Source: Limnomonas spitsbergensis (lineage: Eukaryota > Chlorophyta > Chlorophyceae > Chlamydomonadales). Taken from it: a stretch of 64,000 bases of DNA. Both the position numbers and the translations under genes were made by a program. Positions 14,201-25,458 of this stretch are shown here, piece after piece. Within the stretch, counting starts at the first letter, position 1; the number at the start of each line of letters is the position of its first letter. The stretch covers positions 4,863,001 to 4,927,000 of the forward strand of contig JAYJMM010000004.1 in NCBI GenBank assembly GCA_037349105.1. The letters run 5' to 3'. The notes beneath the pieces were generated by a model. The model searched no databases and was not told the origin of the DNA. It was given only the letters and a program-made list of their open reading frames with translations.

Positions 14201-15476
14201 TCTGTCCAACACGGAGGAAGGGAAAAAGGAAAGGATTTCGAATCCGGGGCTGCAGTCGAGGACTACCGAGCTTGTTGACAAGTCAAAGCCGCGTCGGATT
14301 GTCTCCTTCGCGGATGACGTAGAACCCAACAGCAGCGTCCCAACAGCCTCAGCCTCCTTGTTGGCCTTGCCTACCTTCCAACAGACAGCCGAGAAACTCG
14401 ACGGTACTGCACAGGTGAGCATCAAAGATTCTGCGCTGTCATGGGGCTCCATTTCCAGGTCAAACGTGAGCTGCCTTTCTGTTACTTTCCGATGCCTCTA
14501 CTGGCCCGTTCTGTCCTGCTCCAAGCAAGCAAGCCTTTTGTAAATGTACTGATACTGCTAGGTCCCATAAGCAACTGGGATTGCCAGCTCAGCGGGGCTC
14601 CCCTGCATCATTGACCTGTCCCATCAAGAGCCCTGCTTTACTCCCAGGCCTCATGGTCCCCTTCGTGCTTAGTTCTCAACGCCGCAACCTGCATCTCAGG
14701 GGGAACCCAGCCGCCTCGACTGCCTGCCGGAGCCCAGTGCTGCAGCCGCGACTGCAGCTCTCCCTCCCACCGCTGCTACTCCTGCCCCCGAGGGGGAGGG
14801 CATGCTGCGAATGGCAGGCAGCAGCTGTCTACCCACGCAGCTCTCAACCTCGCAAACTGCTACTGCTGCTGCTACTGCCACTGCTTCTTCCACTGCTGCT
14901 ACTGTCACTGCACCTGCAGCTACTGCTGCTTCGTCCAAGCAACTGGGCCGCGACCACCAGGCCTCTTCTGAGCCAGCCGTTGCTCCACTAACGGTGGCAA
15001 ATGTGGCAGCCCTTACCGCACCCTCCCCGTCCATGCTGATCGTGGCCAGAGGAGCGTCCACAGGGCCTGCTGCCAGATCAGCAACAGCTTCAACAGCGGC
15101 CTTTTCTCCGGCGTTTGCGTCCCCCGGCAAGTTCCGCGCACGCCGCAACATCTTCAACATCGACGCGGAGGATGTGGAGGATGCGCAGGAAGCTGCCGGC
15201 AGGGGTGGCGGCGATTCATCCAGCAGTACCCATGCGGAGGTGCTCCCGTGCTCTCTTGAGCCTGAGCCCTTTGCCCTAGGCGGGGCTGCTGCAGCTGCTG
15301 TAGCCATGGGCTCTGACCTGGGGGCAATCTGCTGTAGCGGAGTGGATGCCGGCGGCGTGCCCTCGGTCGAGGCGGTCGCAGAGGCACGGGCCAGGGGAAC
15401 CCTGAGCGATGACGCTCACACCCTGGCCCCAGGAGGCATCTCTCTGGCTAGGCTTGCAGAAACTAATGCCGTTGTA

Positions 15477-15514
<38 letters not shown>

Positions 15515-18500
15515 CTTCACTTCCAAAGTGATAGCCTCACCAGCAGGCGCTGCGCCTCCAGCCATTGTTGCACCTCCAGCAGGTGTTGCGCCTACAGCAA
15601 GTGTTGCGTCTACAGCCATTGTTGCGCCTCCATCAGATGTTGCGCCTACAGCCATTGTTGCGCCTACAGCAGGTGTTGCGCCTCCAGCTACGTCAAGCCA
15701 GGAAGGCGGCCAAGCTGGCGAAGAGACGCTGCCCCCGGAAGTCCTCCAGTTCTTTAGGAAGGGGTTGACACCCGCAGGCGACCCTCTGAGCCAGCTTGAG
15801 CAGGAGCAGATAATGATCCTGCAGCGGCTACAGAAGGAGCTCACGGCCCTCTTGAGATACGAGCAGGACATGCATGCTGCAGGGAGCGAGCTGGACACCT
15901 CTACTGCCTCCACCAGGGGCGATGCTAGAAGGAATGAGCAGGAGCGCGCTTCATCGACCACCAGTGTCGGCGGCAGCGGAGTTAGAGGCGGGAACCTTAC
16001 GGGTGCTGGGCAGGATGCCAGCGTGCCGCAGAGCATAACCCCCAGTGATGTTGCTGCATCCTGCAGCAGCGCCACACTGATGGGGGCGTTAATGGAGCCA
16101 GCTGCTGCGGTTCACCGTGCAATAGCTGATACCTTGGATGCTGCTGCTGTTGCTCTCACTGACAGTGCCGCACTGCCGTACGCTTCAACGACCCCTTTCG
16201 CACTTGTCAACGCCTCAGGCAGTGCCGGCCAGATGGGCGAGGACGCGCCCACTACGGGCCCCGATGACAACGACGACAATACCGTCGACGACTCCGTCTC
16301 GTTGCCGATGGTCCCCCAGCACGGGGTGATGGGCCGTCAGGCACGTGCGGATGTGGACGGCCTGGAGTCAGACACTAAAGCCGTGCAGCGTGCGGCCAGG
16401 CGCTCGACCAATGAGATGACGGGCTCTGTACACAGCAAGGCGGGGGCCAGCCAGCTGCAGCAGGAGCGGGCAGCACTCAAACAGCAGCAGAAGGTGTCAG
16501 CTTTGAAGCAGCTGAGGGCGGATATGGATGCCAAGGCTGAGGTGGATGCCGCTGCAGCTTTGAAGCAGCTGAAGGCAGATATGAATGCCAAGGCTGAGGT
16601 GGATGCCACTGCAGCAAAGCTTACAGCTTCAGAGGTGGTGGCCGCTATTGCTGCACAACGAAGGGCTGAGGAGCAAGCAGCAGCTTCCACTGACAAGCTT
16701 AGAGCCGAAGAGGAAGCGGCTTCTGATGCAAGGCTAAGGGCTGAAGGGGCAGCAACCGCTGCAAAGCAAAGAGCGGAAGAGGAGGCAGCAATTGTTGCAA
16801 AGGTAAGAGCTGAAGAGCAGGCAGCAGTTGTTGTTGCAAGGCTTTTGGCTGAAGAGGAGGCAGCCTCTGCTGAAAAGCTAAGAGGTGAAGAGCAGGCAGC
16901 AGTTGTCGCTGCAAGGCTTAGGGCTGAAGAGGCAGCAGCAGTTGCAAAGCAAAGAGCGGAAGAGGAGGCAGCGCTTGCTGCAAAGCTAAGAGCTGAAGAG
17001 GAGGCAGCCTTTGTTGTTGCAAGGCTTTTGGCTGAAGAGCAGGCAGCCGCTGTTGCAAAGCAAAGAGTTGAAGAGGAGACAGCTGCTGCTGCTGTGAGGC
17101 TTAGAGTTGAGGAACAGGCAGCTGCTGTTGCAAAACTCAGGGCTCAGGTGGTAGCAGCTGCTGCTGCTGCACAGCTTCGAGCTGAGGAACAGGCAGCAGC
17201 TGCTGCTGCTGCTGCGAAGGTCAGAGCTGAGGAGCAGGCCGCAGTTTTTGCTGCAAAGCTCAGGGCGGAAGTGCAGGCAGCAGCAACTGCTGAAAAGCTT
17301 AGAGCTGAGGAACAGGCAGCTGTTGCTGCACAGCTTTTAGCTGAGGAAGCAGCAGCTGTTGCTGCAAAGCTCAAAGCAGCTGAGGCAGCAGCAGCTGCTT
17401 TTGCAAAGCTTAGGGCCAAGGAGGAGGCCGCTGCTGCTGCACAAGCGGACGAGGCAGCGGCCTCAAAGGCCTTGGATGAATCCCTTGCCTTGGCTATGCT
17501 GCTGCTGGAGGAGGAGGAGCAGGTCACCGCGGCCTCAGCGGGGCTCGAGGCTGAGAAACATGCTGCCTCCAGCGCTGCAGCTGCGAAGGTCAGAGCTGAA
17601 GAGGCGGATGCACCTGCTGCCACCGAACCAAGGGCTGACCAGGAGGCTGCAGTGTCAGCTTCAAAGCTGCCGACTGAAGGGAAAGCTGCGGCTGCATCTG
17701 CAGCATGGGCAGCCGAGGGAGAGCCCGTCACCGCAGGTGCAAAGTTCAGGACTGATCAGGCTGCAGCGTCGGCAACTCGTAGTTTGGTCCGAGAGGCTAC
17801 GGCCATTGCGGCCACATCGAGGCTAGATGAGGGGGAGGCTGCCACCAGAACACCTCAGCTCCAGCCCAGCGCTGTTGCGGCTGTAGCTGAGCATGGTGTG
17901 ATCTTGACTTCCCTGTCTGGTCAGGTGGCAGCGGCCGCTTTTGAAGCAGCCTACGACGCTCCACTCGCAGCATCTCGGCTCAGAGGCGCTGTCTCAGAGG
18001 CCAAGCCTACGGGGGCGAGGGATGCGGCCGCGCTATTGCCGCTCACATCCGCCCTGCAACAGCTTCAGCTGGGCGCCGATGTGGATCAGCTGGTGGTTGG
18101 GCCAGGTCGGGTGGAGCAGTGGCTATCTGCAGGCGACAGCAGCGGCAGCAAGAACTACCACAACGGTAGTAATGGCTACGGGGCCGTCGCGCTGCAGGTG
18201 CCAATGCCTGATTACGGGATGAGGAGCTTCACCTCTGTTGCCTCTGCTGCCTTGAGCTGGCAGCAGCAGGCGGCATCGCCCCGTGGCAGCCGCAGCCCCA
18301 TCGCAAGCCCGCGGCCGTGCACGTCTGGCAGCGGCAGCGGCAACGGCCTCCCGATGTGGACCAACATGCGCTCCGACTGGCCGGACGGCATGACCTCCCC
18401 TGCGCCTGCGTCGGCAGGCCTCGCAGCCAACGCCCCCTCTGTGGTGGAGTGGGTCTCCCTAGCGGGCACAACGGAGGTCATTGCACAAGCGGCAAACGGG

Positions 18501-18827
18501 GAGACCTATTTGCTTCCTGCTGGCACGATGCTGGCCGTGGAGGCCCGGGCAGTGTCCAGGGCGGTCTCACGTGCGGCTTCGATAGGCGGCTACCTTTCCC
18601 CGACCTCGGGTTACCGCTCGCCTCCCCCAGCAGCAAGGTACCAGGCATCACGGACATCTCTGGCGTCCATTGCTGCGGCCACGTCTGCCGAGGCGCCCTC
18701 CCCGCCCCGGTCACTGTTTCGTGCCACAATGACACCCCGCACTGGCTCCCCAGGCGGCAGTGTTTGTGGCAGCAAGGCGATGCTGGTGTCACATGTGCTG
18801 GAGCATGAGGAATGGAGCGAAGATTGA
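2225..18827 (+). CDS. Giant low-complexity / coiled-coil protein, 13 exons, about 3,111 aa
   Basis: Family not recognised. Exons are 2225-2247, 2353-2397, 3696-5463, 5700-6034, 6416-6634, 7032-7170, 7455-7737, 8226-9123, 9634-9799, 10170-10410, 12719-13163, 13769-14414 and 14700-18827. All junctions are GT-AG, all phases agree and the total is 9,336 nt. The short first exons give MSAESEAP plus AAFSSHFMKIPSMSR. Residues of about 23-590 are Ser/Pro/Gly/Ala/Gln-rich with a short coil (LRLELKMLKQQQQELKAAG). The middle contains a duplicated three-exon cassette. Exon 8 carries Pro-Ala-Thr repeats. The final 1,376-residue exon has a polyalanine run, then a long Ala/Glu/Arg/Leu heptad-like array (core LRAEEQAA, about residues 2330-2700), and an SP/SR-rich tail. 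A motif like G-N-T-Y-L-L recurs in exons 8, 11 and 13. The composition suggests a scaffold or cytoskeleton-associated protein, but no catalytic domain is visible. The exact N-terminus rests on two tiny exons. Confidence 0.72.
2398..3695 (+). repeat. Intron 2 of the giant gene, filled by a degenerate CATGCACTC-type tandem repeat
   Basis: From about 2930 to 3660 the sequence is a diverged tandem array of a roughly 10-bp unit such as CTCCCATGCA / CTCGCATGCA. It stays partly open in all forward frames, producing His/Ser/Cys/Thr-rich translations that are repeat artefacts. It lies between the donor at 2398 and the acceptor before 3696, so it is spliced out in the model above. Confidence 0.75.
7032..9123 (+). 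other. Exon cassette A-B-C, first copy, in the giant gene
   Basis: Exons 6, 7 and 8 (7032-7170, 7455-7737, 8226-9123) have entry/exit phases 2-0, 0-1 and 1-2. Landmarks are TFGKRLFDSLKRGW in A, EFSSKSVAAKVSKI in B and TPEPAYDEGWLP in C. The downstream trio at 9634-13163 has the same order, the same phases and related sequence. Confidence 0.75.
7738..8105 (+). repeat. Degenerate tandem repeat starting at the exon 7 splice donor
   Basis: Four to five diverged copies of a roughly 55-60-bp G-rich unit (core GTGCATCTGCTG...GTGGGAGAAAAGTGCC) begin directly at the GTGAGTGCTGCTGGTGCATC donor of exon 7 and fill most of the intron. Confidence 0.6.
9634..13163 (+). other. Exon cassette A'-B'-C', second copy, in the giant gene
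   Basis: Exons 9, 10 and 11 (9634-9799, 10170-10410, 12719-13163) repeat the phases 2-0, 0-1, 1-2 of exons 6-8. Matching segments are TFSNRLLRSSVGLLK (A'), DFSSKSMVSKISRM (B') and TPEPEYDQGMLP (C'). The long B'-C' intron has been invaded by a 17-bp satellite. Confidence 0.75.
10517..12160 (+). repeat. 17-bp minisatellite, about 96 copies, within an intron
   Basis: The unit GTATGATGGTGGGTCCC is repeated head to tail for about 1.64 kb with very few variants (GGTTCCC, GGCTCCC, GTCCTGT, GAATGATG). Because 17 is not a multiple of three, a 51-nt period gives a 17-residue peptide repeat on the minus strand, producing a spurious 572-codon open frame. The array sits in the 2.3-kb intron between exons 10 and 11 of the giant gene, about 100 bases after the donor. 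Confidence 0.95.
15477..15513 (+). repeat. Coding (GCT)n microsatellite encoding polyalanine
   Basis: An uninterrupted run of about 12 GCT codons in the last exon of the giant gene. It encodes a homopolymeric alanine tract and is likely to vary in length between strains. Confidence 0.9.
16455..17620 (+). repeat. Coding repeats of an Ala/Glu coiled-coil module
   Basis: Imperfect units of roughly 42-60 nt encode variants of KLRAEEQAAVVAA / KQRAEEEAA. They form one long predicted alpha-helical rod inside the last exon of the giant gene. The reading frame is preserved throughout, which supports coding selection. Confidence 0.8.
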
Positions 18828-21442
18828 AGCATGGCCGCTATTCCTCCGTGATACACCAAGGCATGGGTGGCCAAGCTCTATGCTTGCGGCCCTTTCTTAT
18901 TAATTGCAAACCCACAGGACTGACGGTACAGCAGTCTCATGCACAGCAGTACAGCACCATCATGCTGATCAAGTGCTTCAAACCTCATCATTTATTTCTC
19001 TTGCGTGCAAGGTGGGTCATTATGGCCTCCTTGGCCTATCACGATCTCCCATGAGGCCGCCTTTGATCTTCAGCTACATGGGGATCCCTGTTGGATCCAG
19101 TGTACATCCATTTTATATCGCTTGGGGATCCCTCGCCATTTCACCGCCCATTCGCCGGCCCTCCTGTTTCTCACTACCTCACTGTGATCTGGATCTGTAA
19201 GTCATGCCTGTACTTGTGGCATTAATCCAGTCAGGAGTAGGCTCGTGATGCCCCCTACATATTTGAACAAAGCATAGGGTGCCTGGCAGGCGTGTGGGAC
19301 GTTTGCCCGCAAACCGCTTCTCCCTCTCCTCAAGCAAAACTGTAATGTTGCAAACCTCAGATGCATCATATCTGGTTTCATCTGGTTTCAAGAGATTGTC
19401 TCCTTTGTGGTGCGTGCTTCCCTATTTTCTATCGGTGTCATCGCTCTGGAGCTGGGGATCAGTGTAATTTTTTAACATAGTCGATAGTTATGGATAGCAG
19501 ACTGATCGATAAATATTTGCTTGTTGCTTCATCTGTTGAAGCCTGGCCTGAGACATTCAAAGCAAACTGTTAATGTTATTGTCTCAATTTAATGAGTGTA
19601 CGGTATCCCCTGCCATGGACAAGGGTGCTGTTATAACTAATAACTTCACCACATAGCTTACGTTTGACAAAATGTAAAATCTACCGGTCACGAGCTTAAA
19701 ACACAAGAGTTGGACCAGAGAGCTCTGGGTTGGACAGGGGGGTGAAGTGCTCTATTATGCCACATTTATTCCAGGCTTCATAGGAATGCAAAAAAATTTA
19801 AGCCGCACTTGCAAGGAGCAAAGAACCTGCCCCCCTTCAATGCAGTCTAACTAATTGAACTGATTCATGCATGGTTTCTTGCAGGTCCCAGGCACACTAG
19901 GTCGCAGCGGCATTTCTAAAAACTGTAAGCCCGCGATCAGATCATTGTTTACTTATTAGCAACAGAGGACTTGAACCAAAATGTCCTTGGATCCTGTAGG
20001 TGGGTATGAGGAAGTACAGTCTTGTGCCCACTGGTATGTCAATTGCGCTGCAGCAATTGACGAAGCTATTGATGGGACTCATCCTGGCCTCTCTCCTTCA
20101 CCCAAATGTTATAATAGCTAGAACCAGAGGTGTAACAGCAATGACATGGCTGTTTCAGTATTGCCTGAGTTTGGGGGTTACCTCTCCCTGGCAGCAGTCC
20201 AGAAGCGAAGGAGCTGTCACATACCACATTGCTTGCTGTGGGAGACAAGCATTCTACAAGACCCCAGTGACTAAACTATACACGTTAGCATGCACAATAC
20301 GACAGGTCCCTCTGGTAAGGCACTAGTGTGATGATAAAATTTCCGCAGTCACGCAGAAAAAGTTGTCTTGTGCAGTTGTCTTGTGCAGGGTCACGTCAAA
20401 TAATATCGTTGAATTAGAAAGAAGACTGAAAAGCACAGAACCTGAAAAAGTGACAAGCAGCTGAAAAGCGAGGCTTTGAAGGAAGTACGGCAACTATGTT
20501 GTGTCAAACTGTAAAATGGGGTAGGGACAGAGGGCATGGGTCCAAGGACTCCATGCTGATTCGACGGCGAAGGTGGTCAGGATTAGCTGAGGTCGGTGAG
20601 TCTAGCCAGCTCCGGATGTGGTTTGTGGCTCCAGGCCCTACATGGTGCCTGTTGGATGTTTCCAACAGATCCAACATTCATATGCCCGCCCAGCGTAGCC
20701 TAATCTCCTCGTCACATCCTCGTCAACGTCACGTCATTCCGTGAGGCAGCCTCACCCGCCTTAATAACCGCATGGGCTATCATCCACATGGAACCAAGCC
20801 TTGCGATCGAGGGGACATGGTGTGCCGGATGGAAGATGGTGGGCAAGATGGGCAAGATGGGCATCCTGGGGCTGGCAAGAATGCTGGATCAGTTGGCGAT
20901 ATCCAGCCGGCTCTCTGCATAGCCAAGATTCAAAGACACGTCACAGTTTGCAATACATGCATGCCCACGCAGCCGAGCCTTTTTTGAGCAGGGCCCAGAG
21001 GTGTAATGTCATTGACATGCATGCCACAGATAGGGGGTAGATATGTCCGTCGTGAGCTCATTCAGAAAACAGTGTGAAGACTGCTTGAACAAATGTAAAG
21101 TGATTATTCCAATCTTTGCCCGCTCTTCAATAATAGTTTACGCAACAAAATGATTGCAACGGTGGCGAGACGACCTCGCGGTCGCCGATCGAATATGCCT
21201 GCAAGCATGATGATATAAAATAAGCAGGCGGAACAAGATTGAGAGCAGAGATTGAGAGAGACTCCGACAGACACACATCCTCGAGTGCCTGATAAAGCTG
21301 GCTCACTTCCAGGGTAGGGTTCACCCCGCCCTGGGGTTCATCGTGGTAGGGTTTGACATTCTAGACAGTTCCAAGGGTTGTCCACTCCTCGCTCACATAT
21401 CGCTCGTCATCCCACAGCCTATTGCACCAATTTACTGTTGAA
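18828..21442. other. Intergenic region without a supportable gene
   Basis: This stretch of about 2.6 kb is more AT-rich than the flanking exons and has only short open frames with no recognisable protein or chain of phase-consistent exons. It holds the 3' UTR of the giant gene, the MLF promoter, and one copy of a dispersed repeat near 20968-21015. The candidate TGTAA polyadenylation motifs around 19195, 19341 and 19464 are weak. Confidence 0.5.
20968..21015 (-). repeat. Dispersed repeat copy shared with 52012-52062
   Basis: The reverse complement (CACCTCTGGGCCCTGCTCAA followed by AAGGCTCGG) matches sequence on the plus strand near 52030. Two copies about 31 kb apart in opposite orientation suggest a dispersed, possibly mobile, sequence. 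Confidence 0.5.
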
Positions 21443-24400
21443 ATGTCTCGACGCGCGCCTCTGAATGATCCTTTCAACGACCCATTCTTCCGGGACCCGT
21501 TCTCGATGATGGGTAACATGATGGGCAACATGAACAGCATGTTGGGAAACATGAACGGCATGATGGGTGGCATGCTGAATGATCCATTCTTTGGAGGCAA
21601 TGCATACCTTGGTGGCCCTGCTGCTGTTCAGGTGCGAACGATGCTGACCCGCGAGAGTGCATGTCGAGAATGCTGCGGAAAATACGGGCAAATCAGCATG
21701 CTCTCCGCGTTGGAGACGCAAGCCCATGGTTAAATTTGACAACTCAATCTGTTTGCTTCAGGACCGAGGTCGTTATGGTACGAGGGATCCTGGTTATGAT
21801 TCGAGGGTCACTGCACCCATGATTGAGGAGGTGGACGACTATGCTCCTTCAGAGACTGTGTCGCACCCAATCGTCGAAGAACCTGATGGTAAGGCACCTA
21901 CACATCATTTCAAAACAGGGAGCAAGCAAATGTGTGGCGCCAAAGATATCTGTCCTCATTCCGTGTTCTTCTTCTCTCGCTCTAAGGAAACAGCAAGAAG
22001 TAGAAAATGTGCACTAATTTCACGGGAAGAAAGGGTGTACTGCTGTGAAAACCTGTGTGAGTCTGGCGCATTGAATCCTGCCTGGGGCATGGCCCAGAGT
22101 GTCGTCATAGTAATTTACCATAACCTGTAGCTCCATGCCTCCATGTGCCTCATGCACTGGTGCTGTGCGCTGTATATTACTGATATTCTGTGCTCTTCGC
22201 ATGCACACCATGTGCATCCATTCATCAAAGTAGTCAATCTCTAGTACATACGCTAACTCTGATAAACGCTTCACTCTTAGTGACCTGTCCCTCCCCCCAT
22301 GCTGAAATACACTGCACGTCCAGTTTCCTCGTCATCACCCCTCTTGCTAGATCATCTCCCCCTTACGAAACCCCTCAGGCCATCCATGCTGTGTGGACTT
22401 GACGCCCATCTCTCAACGAAACAAATGGATGATGATTTGTTGTATTCCTGGTGGCACTTTTCTTCCTGTTCGCAGGATAAGCGCTTAACAAATTCATAAC
22501 AATAGAAATGAAGAGGTCTGACTATGCACTGGTGGTGGCAGTGTCTAAATGAACAACCTTTCGTGATCCTCCATGCTCTGTTCTGCCAAGCAGCCCTAAT
22601 GTTCTCTTTACCGCAACCTCCCATTCCAGCTCCCCCCCCATCTGCACCGCCGCCTCCTCCCCTGCCTGCCCTGCCTGCTCCTCCTAGATGACTCACCGCC
22701 ACGTCGTCTACGCACCCGACATGACCTGGATCACCCGGCGCCAGAGAGCATGAGTCGCTCAGTAGCATCATACGGCTCTGGACAGGCTGCCCCGGCCACC
22801 CGGGGCGCTGGTCCAGCGGCCGCATCGTACGGCTTTTACTATAGCAGCTCCCACATGTCCAACCATAATGGTGTGACGTACCAGAAGTCAACTACGGGTC
22901 GCATGGGACCAGGAGGGGTGAGTCGTGGGCCTGCCTGGCGACATGGCCGTAGTGGTTTCCGGCCTGCCAGCAGCGGGGACGGAACGTTTGAATATGATGG
23001 CTGATCTTCGCCTCCAGCAAGCCGTAGGAAGTATTGGGGCATGAGTCTGCCCGGGCAATACCGTCGGCTTTGTTCAACTCACCAAGAAATTGTGGCCTCA
23101 GCACCCGTCTGTAGCATGTGTGTGTTTCAATGAGAGGATGCCGTATCATGATGTAAGAAGTAGGCTCGTACACCCCGTCAAACGACCCTTGACTTGGCGA
23201 CCTGCCTCTGAACGGTTAGGTAACCTGATTGTTTCCTGCACAGATGTCTTAAACCCTTAGAAGGCTTGACAGTGATCCACTGTTCCGTACCCAAAGATAA
23301 CTGCTCAACACGGTGATAAATTTTACCTACCTAAACCATGAGCTGCTCAATGCATGCCTTGACCTTGCTTGTGGTGCATGCTAGGTGAAAGAGTACCAGT
23401 CAACGGTGCGGGATGGCCGCAGCGGCAATGAAAGCATCACAGTGTCCAGGGCTCTGGGGGACAAGAGTGAGTTTATACCAGGGTGGACAGGCTGCGCTCA
23501 TACCAGGGTGTACTGCGTGCATATCGGGCTGGATAAGCTGAGTCCATACCAGGGTGGACTGTGTCCAGACCGGGCTGGACAGGCTGAGTCCATACCAGGG
23601 TGGACTGCATTCATACTGGGCTGGATAAGCTGAGTCCATACCAGGGTGGACTACGTTCATACCGGGCTGGACAGGCTGAGTCCATACCAGGGTGGACTGC
23701 GTTCATACTGGGCTGGACAGGCTGAGTCCATTCTAGGGTGGGCTGCGTTCATACCGGGCTGGATAAGCTGAGTCCTTACCAGGGTGAACAGCATCCATAC
23801 CGGGCTGGACAGGCTGCGTTCAAACTGGTGTGGGGAGGGTAAGAGGCTGAGTGGGTGAGGTTTAGACTGAACGGGTTACTTGTAATAAGTGGACGATTGA
23901 GGACGATGCTTTGCGATTGGCGGTGGGGATGGGAGCAACGGTTAGCAGTGCCCTCAGAGGGTAAGGGTGAGGTGTCAATTGTGAACAATGAGATACTGAT
24001 GGGCAGCATGGCCATGTCGCATGATTAAGACAGGTAGGCAGGGTGGATGTCTACCACCCAAGTAGATGGGTGGCAGAAATCTACCTGGGTGGTAGACGTC
24101 CACCCTGCCTACCTGTGTTAATCATGCGCCATTGATAAAGTAGGTCGTTTAGGGTTGCAGGGTGGCTGGAGATTGATTGGATGGTTGGTTGAATGGAAGG
24201 ATGGATGGATTGAGTGATGGATGTATGGCAATTTGAAATGGTGTGGATCACGGCTTGTGCGCTTGGTTGTATGAGACCCTCGGCAATTCCCTCGGCCTAT
24301 CTGTCGTTGTACATCCCAGTTTGATTTTTGAATTCGAATTTGAGCAGGTAGGACCACCACCCGCACAAGAGATGCCACTGGTCAGGAAACAGTGCAGGAC

Positions 24401-25458
24401 GTGCTTCGAGGCCTGCAGCAAGACGAGGCCAGCCGGTGAGTGGTCAGTGACACACTATTAAATCTTACGGCTACATGTCCATCTTCGGCAGGCCGCCCCA
24501 TGGCCGCCATAGGTCGGATGGGGACCAAACCTGGAGCGGCCTACCAATACTGGCCAAAGCTACATGGCTGGCCACAAACGGGGCCTCCGGCCAGAGGCCG
24601 GAGTGTAGGTGAGTCACGGAAAAGGGAACGTCATGAAGCCTTGAAGAACATTGCCCCCCGCCCTACCTGCTTCGGCTGACTGCCAAGTAAGTCGTACAAT
24701 AGTAGTTTGGCTGAACAGACTTTTGCGTTGCCTTCTGCGATGTCTGCTGCTGCAGGTTTTGTAATGAGTGGCAGCAATCAGCGCAGCAGAGCTTGTTTCC
24801 CATGGGCCAAAGCAGCAGGCAGGCCCAGCCGGGCCTGCTAGGCGCTGGGCCGCTGCAGCCTCCGGGGCATTACGCCCTTCCCTCCACCTCACGACCAGCC
24901 CGCGATGTTGGATCCCAGCTGCAAGGCAGCGATGCGAGATACCAGCCACAAGACAGCTTTGCAGGTGCGTTGGAACTTCGAAGTAGTTGGGTTAGGGGTT
25001 CAGGGATCGGTGGATGCTGCCCTGAGGTCTGTGACGCGCATTCTTTCACTGGCAGATTATAACAGGGGGTAACTCTGCAGGTCGCCGACTCGCAACTGGA
25101 GCTCCTTTAGACCAGGACCGTACATATCTCTTCACCAGCGTGTCGTGATGTATTGTATATTTGGTTTGAAGGGCCCTGCTGCTATCCATGCAAGCAGTGC
25201 CCAGTTTCGAGTCCACCCCCTAGTCCTGCATTTAGACAGTCAAGCCAGCTTGTGTCCTCCTGTCTTTAGTACACTGTCAAAATCATCTTCAGCTGTTGCC
25301 CACAATGCAGTTCATGAGAACTCCTGCCTGAGATGTCTTCACGGCTGTCTTTGCTGCCCCTGGTCCTGAACAAAGGATCACAACGCAGGGGCACAGGCGG
25401 TACCGGAGCCATGAACTTTGGGTCGCACACGTATGATGACAGCCGTCCACGCTATTAA
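21443..25458 (+). CDS. MLF: Myeloid leukemia factor (MLF) family protein, 8 exons, about 341 aa
   Basis: Exons 21443-21631, 21762-21888, 22688-22917, 23385-23466, 24348-24435, 24756-24964, 25081-25119 and 25397-25458 join in phase (1,026 nt). The protein opens with DPF repeats (NDPFNDPFFRDPFSMMGNMM), typical of MLF proteins. It continues with the family core: SYGFYYSSSHMSNHNGVTYQ and KSTTGRM, then KEYQSTVRDGRSGNESITVS followed by RALGDK, then RTRDATGQETVQDVLRGLQQ and DEASRFCNEWQQSAQQ across a splice. MLF proteins in animals and plants are nucleo-cytoplasmic adaptors with roles in proteostasis and transcription; a role in this alga is not shown. Intron 4 begins with a tandem repeat and also holds a long hairpin. 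The last two exons are uncertain: without the weak final donor (GTACAT at 25120), the frame stops at 25148 instead. The ending NFGSHTYDDSRPRY looks more protein-like, so I prefer it. Confidence 0.85.
23455..23835 (+). repeat. About 46-bp tandem repeat spanning the MLF exon 4 splice donor
   Basis: Roughly eight copies of a unit containing CTGAGTCCATACCAGGGTGG. The first copy overlaps the exon 4 end and donor: GGACAAGAGTGAGTTTATAC corresponds to GGATAAGCTGAGTCCATAC of the later copies. Later copies have lost the GT donor dinucleotide (CTGAG). Confidence 0.85.
24019..24127. repeat. Long foldback hairpin in MLF intron 4
   Basis: Arms 24019-24066 and 24080-24127 (48 nt each) are reverse complements with about three mismatches around a 13-nt loop. 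The arms begin GCATGATTAAGACAGGTAGG. This is either a foldback transposon remnant or a precursor of small RNA. No target duplication is obvious. Confidence 0.85.
24492..24612 (-). repeat. Dispersed ~130-bp repeat, copy 1 (MLF intron 5)
   Basis: The minus strand carries the family core AGGTTTGGTCCCCATC, preceded by a GGCCAG/TTGGCCAG segment and followed by GGCGGCC. It mimics an exon but breaks the MLF frame, so it is treated as intronic. Confidence 0.55.

Noticed and set aside
14696..17731. Large minus-strand Ala/Ser-rich frames (for example 14696-15307, 15416-16075, 17144-17731)
   Set aside because: Shadow frames of the GC-rich last exon of the giant gene, whose plus-strand frame is continuous and phase-linked.
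24492..24609. A candidate MLF exon with good AG and GT ends
   Set aside because: Splicing it in breaks the frame, while skipping it gives DEASRFCNEWQQ, which fits the MLF family. The segment also matches a dispersed repeat.
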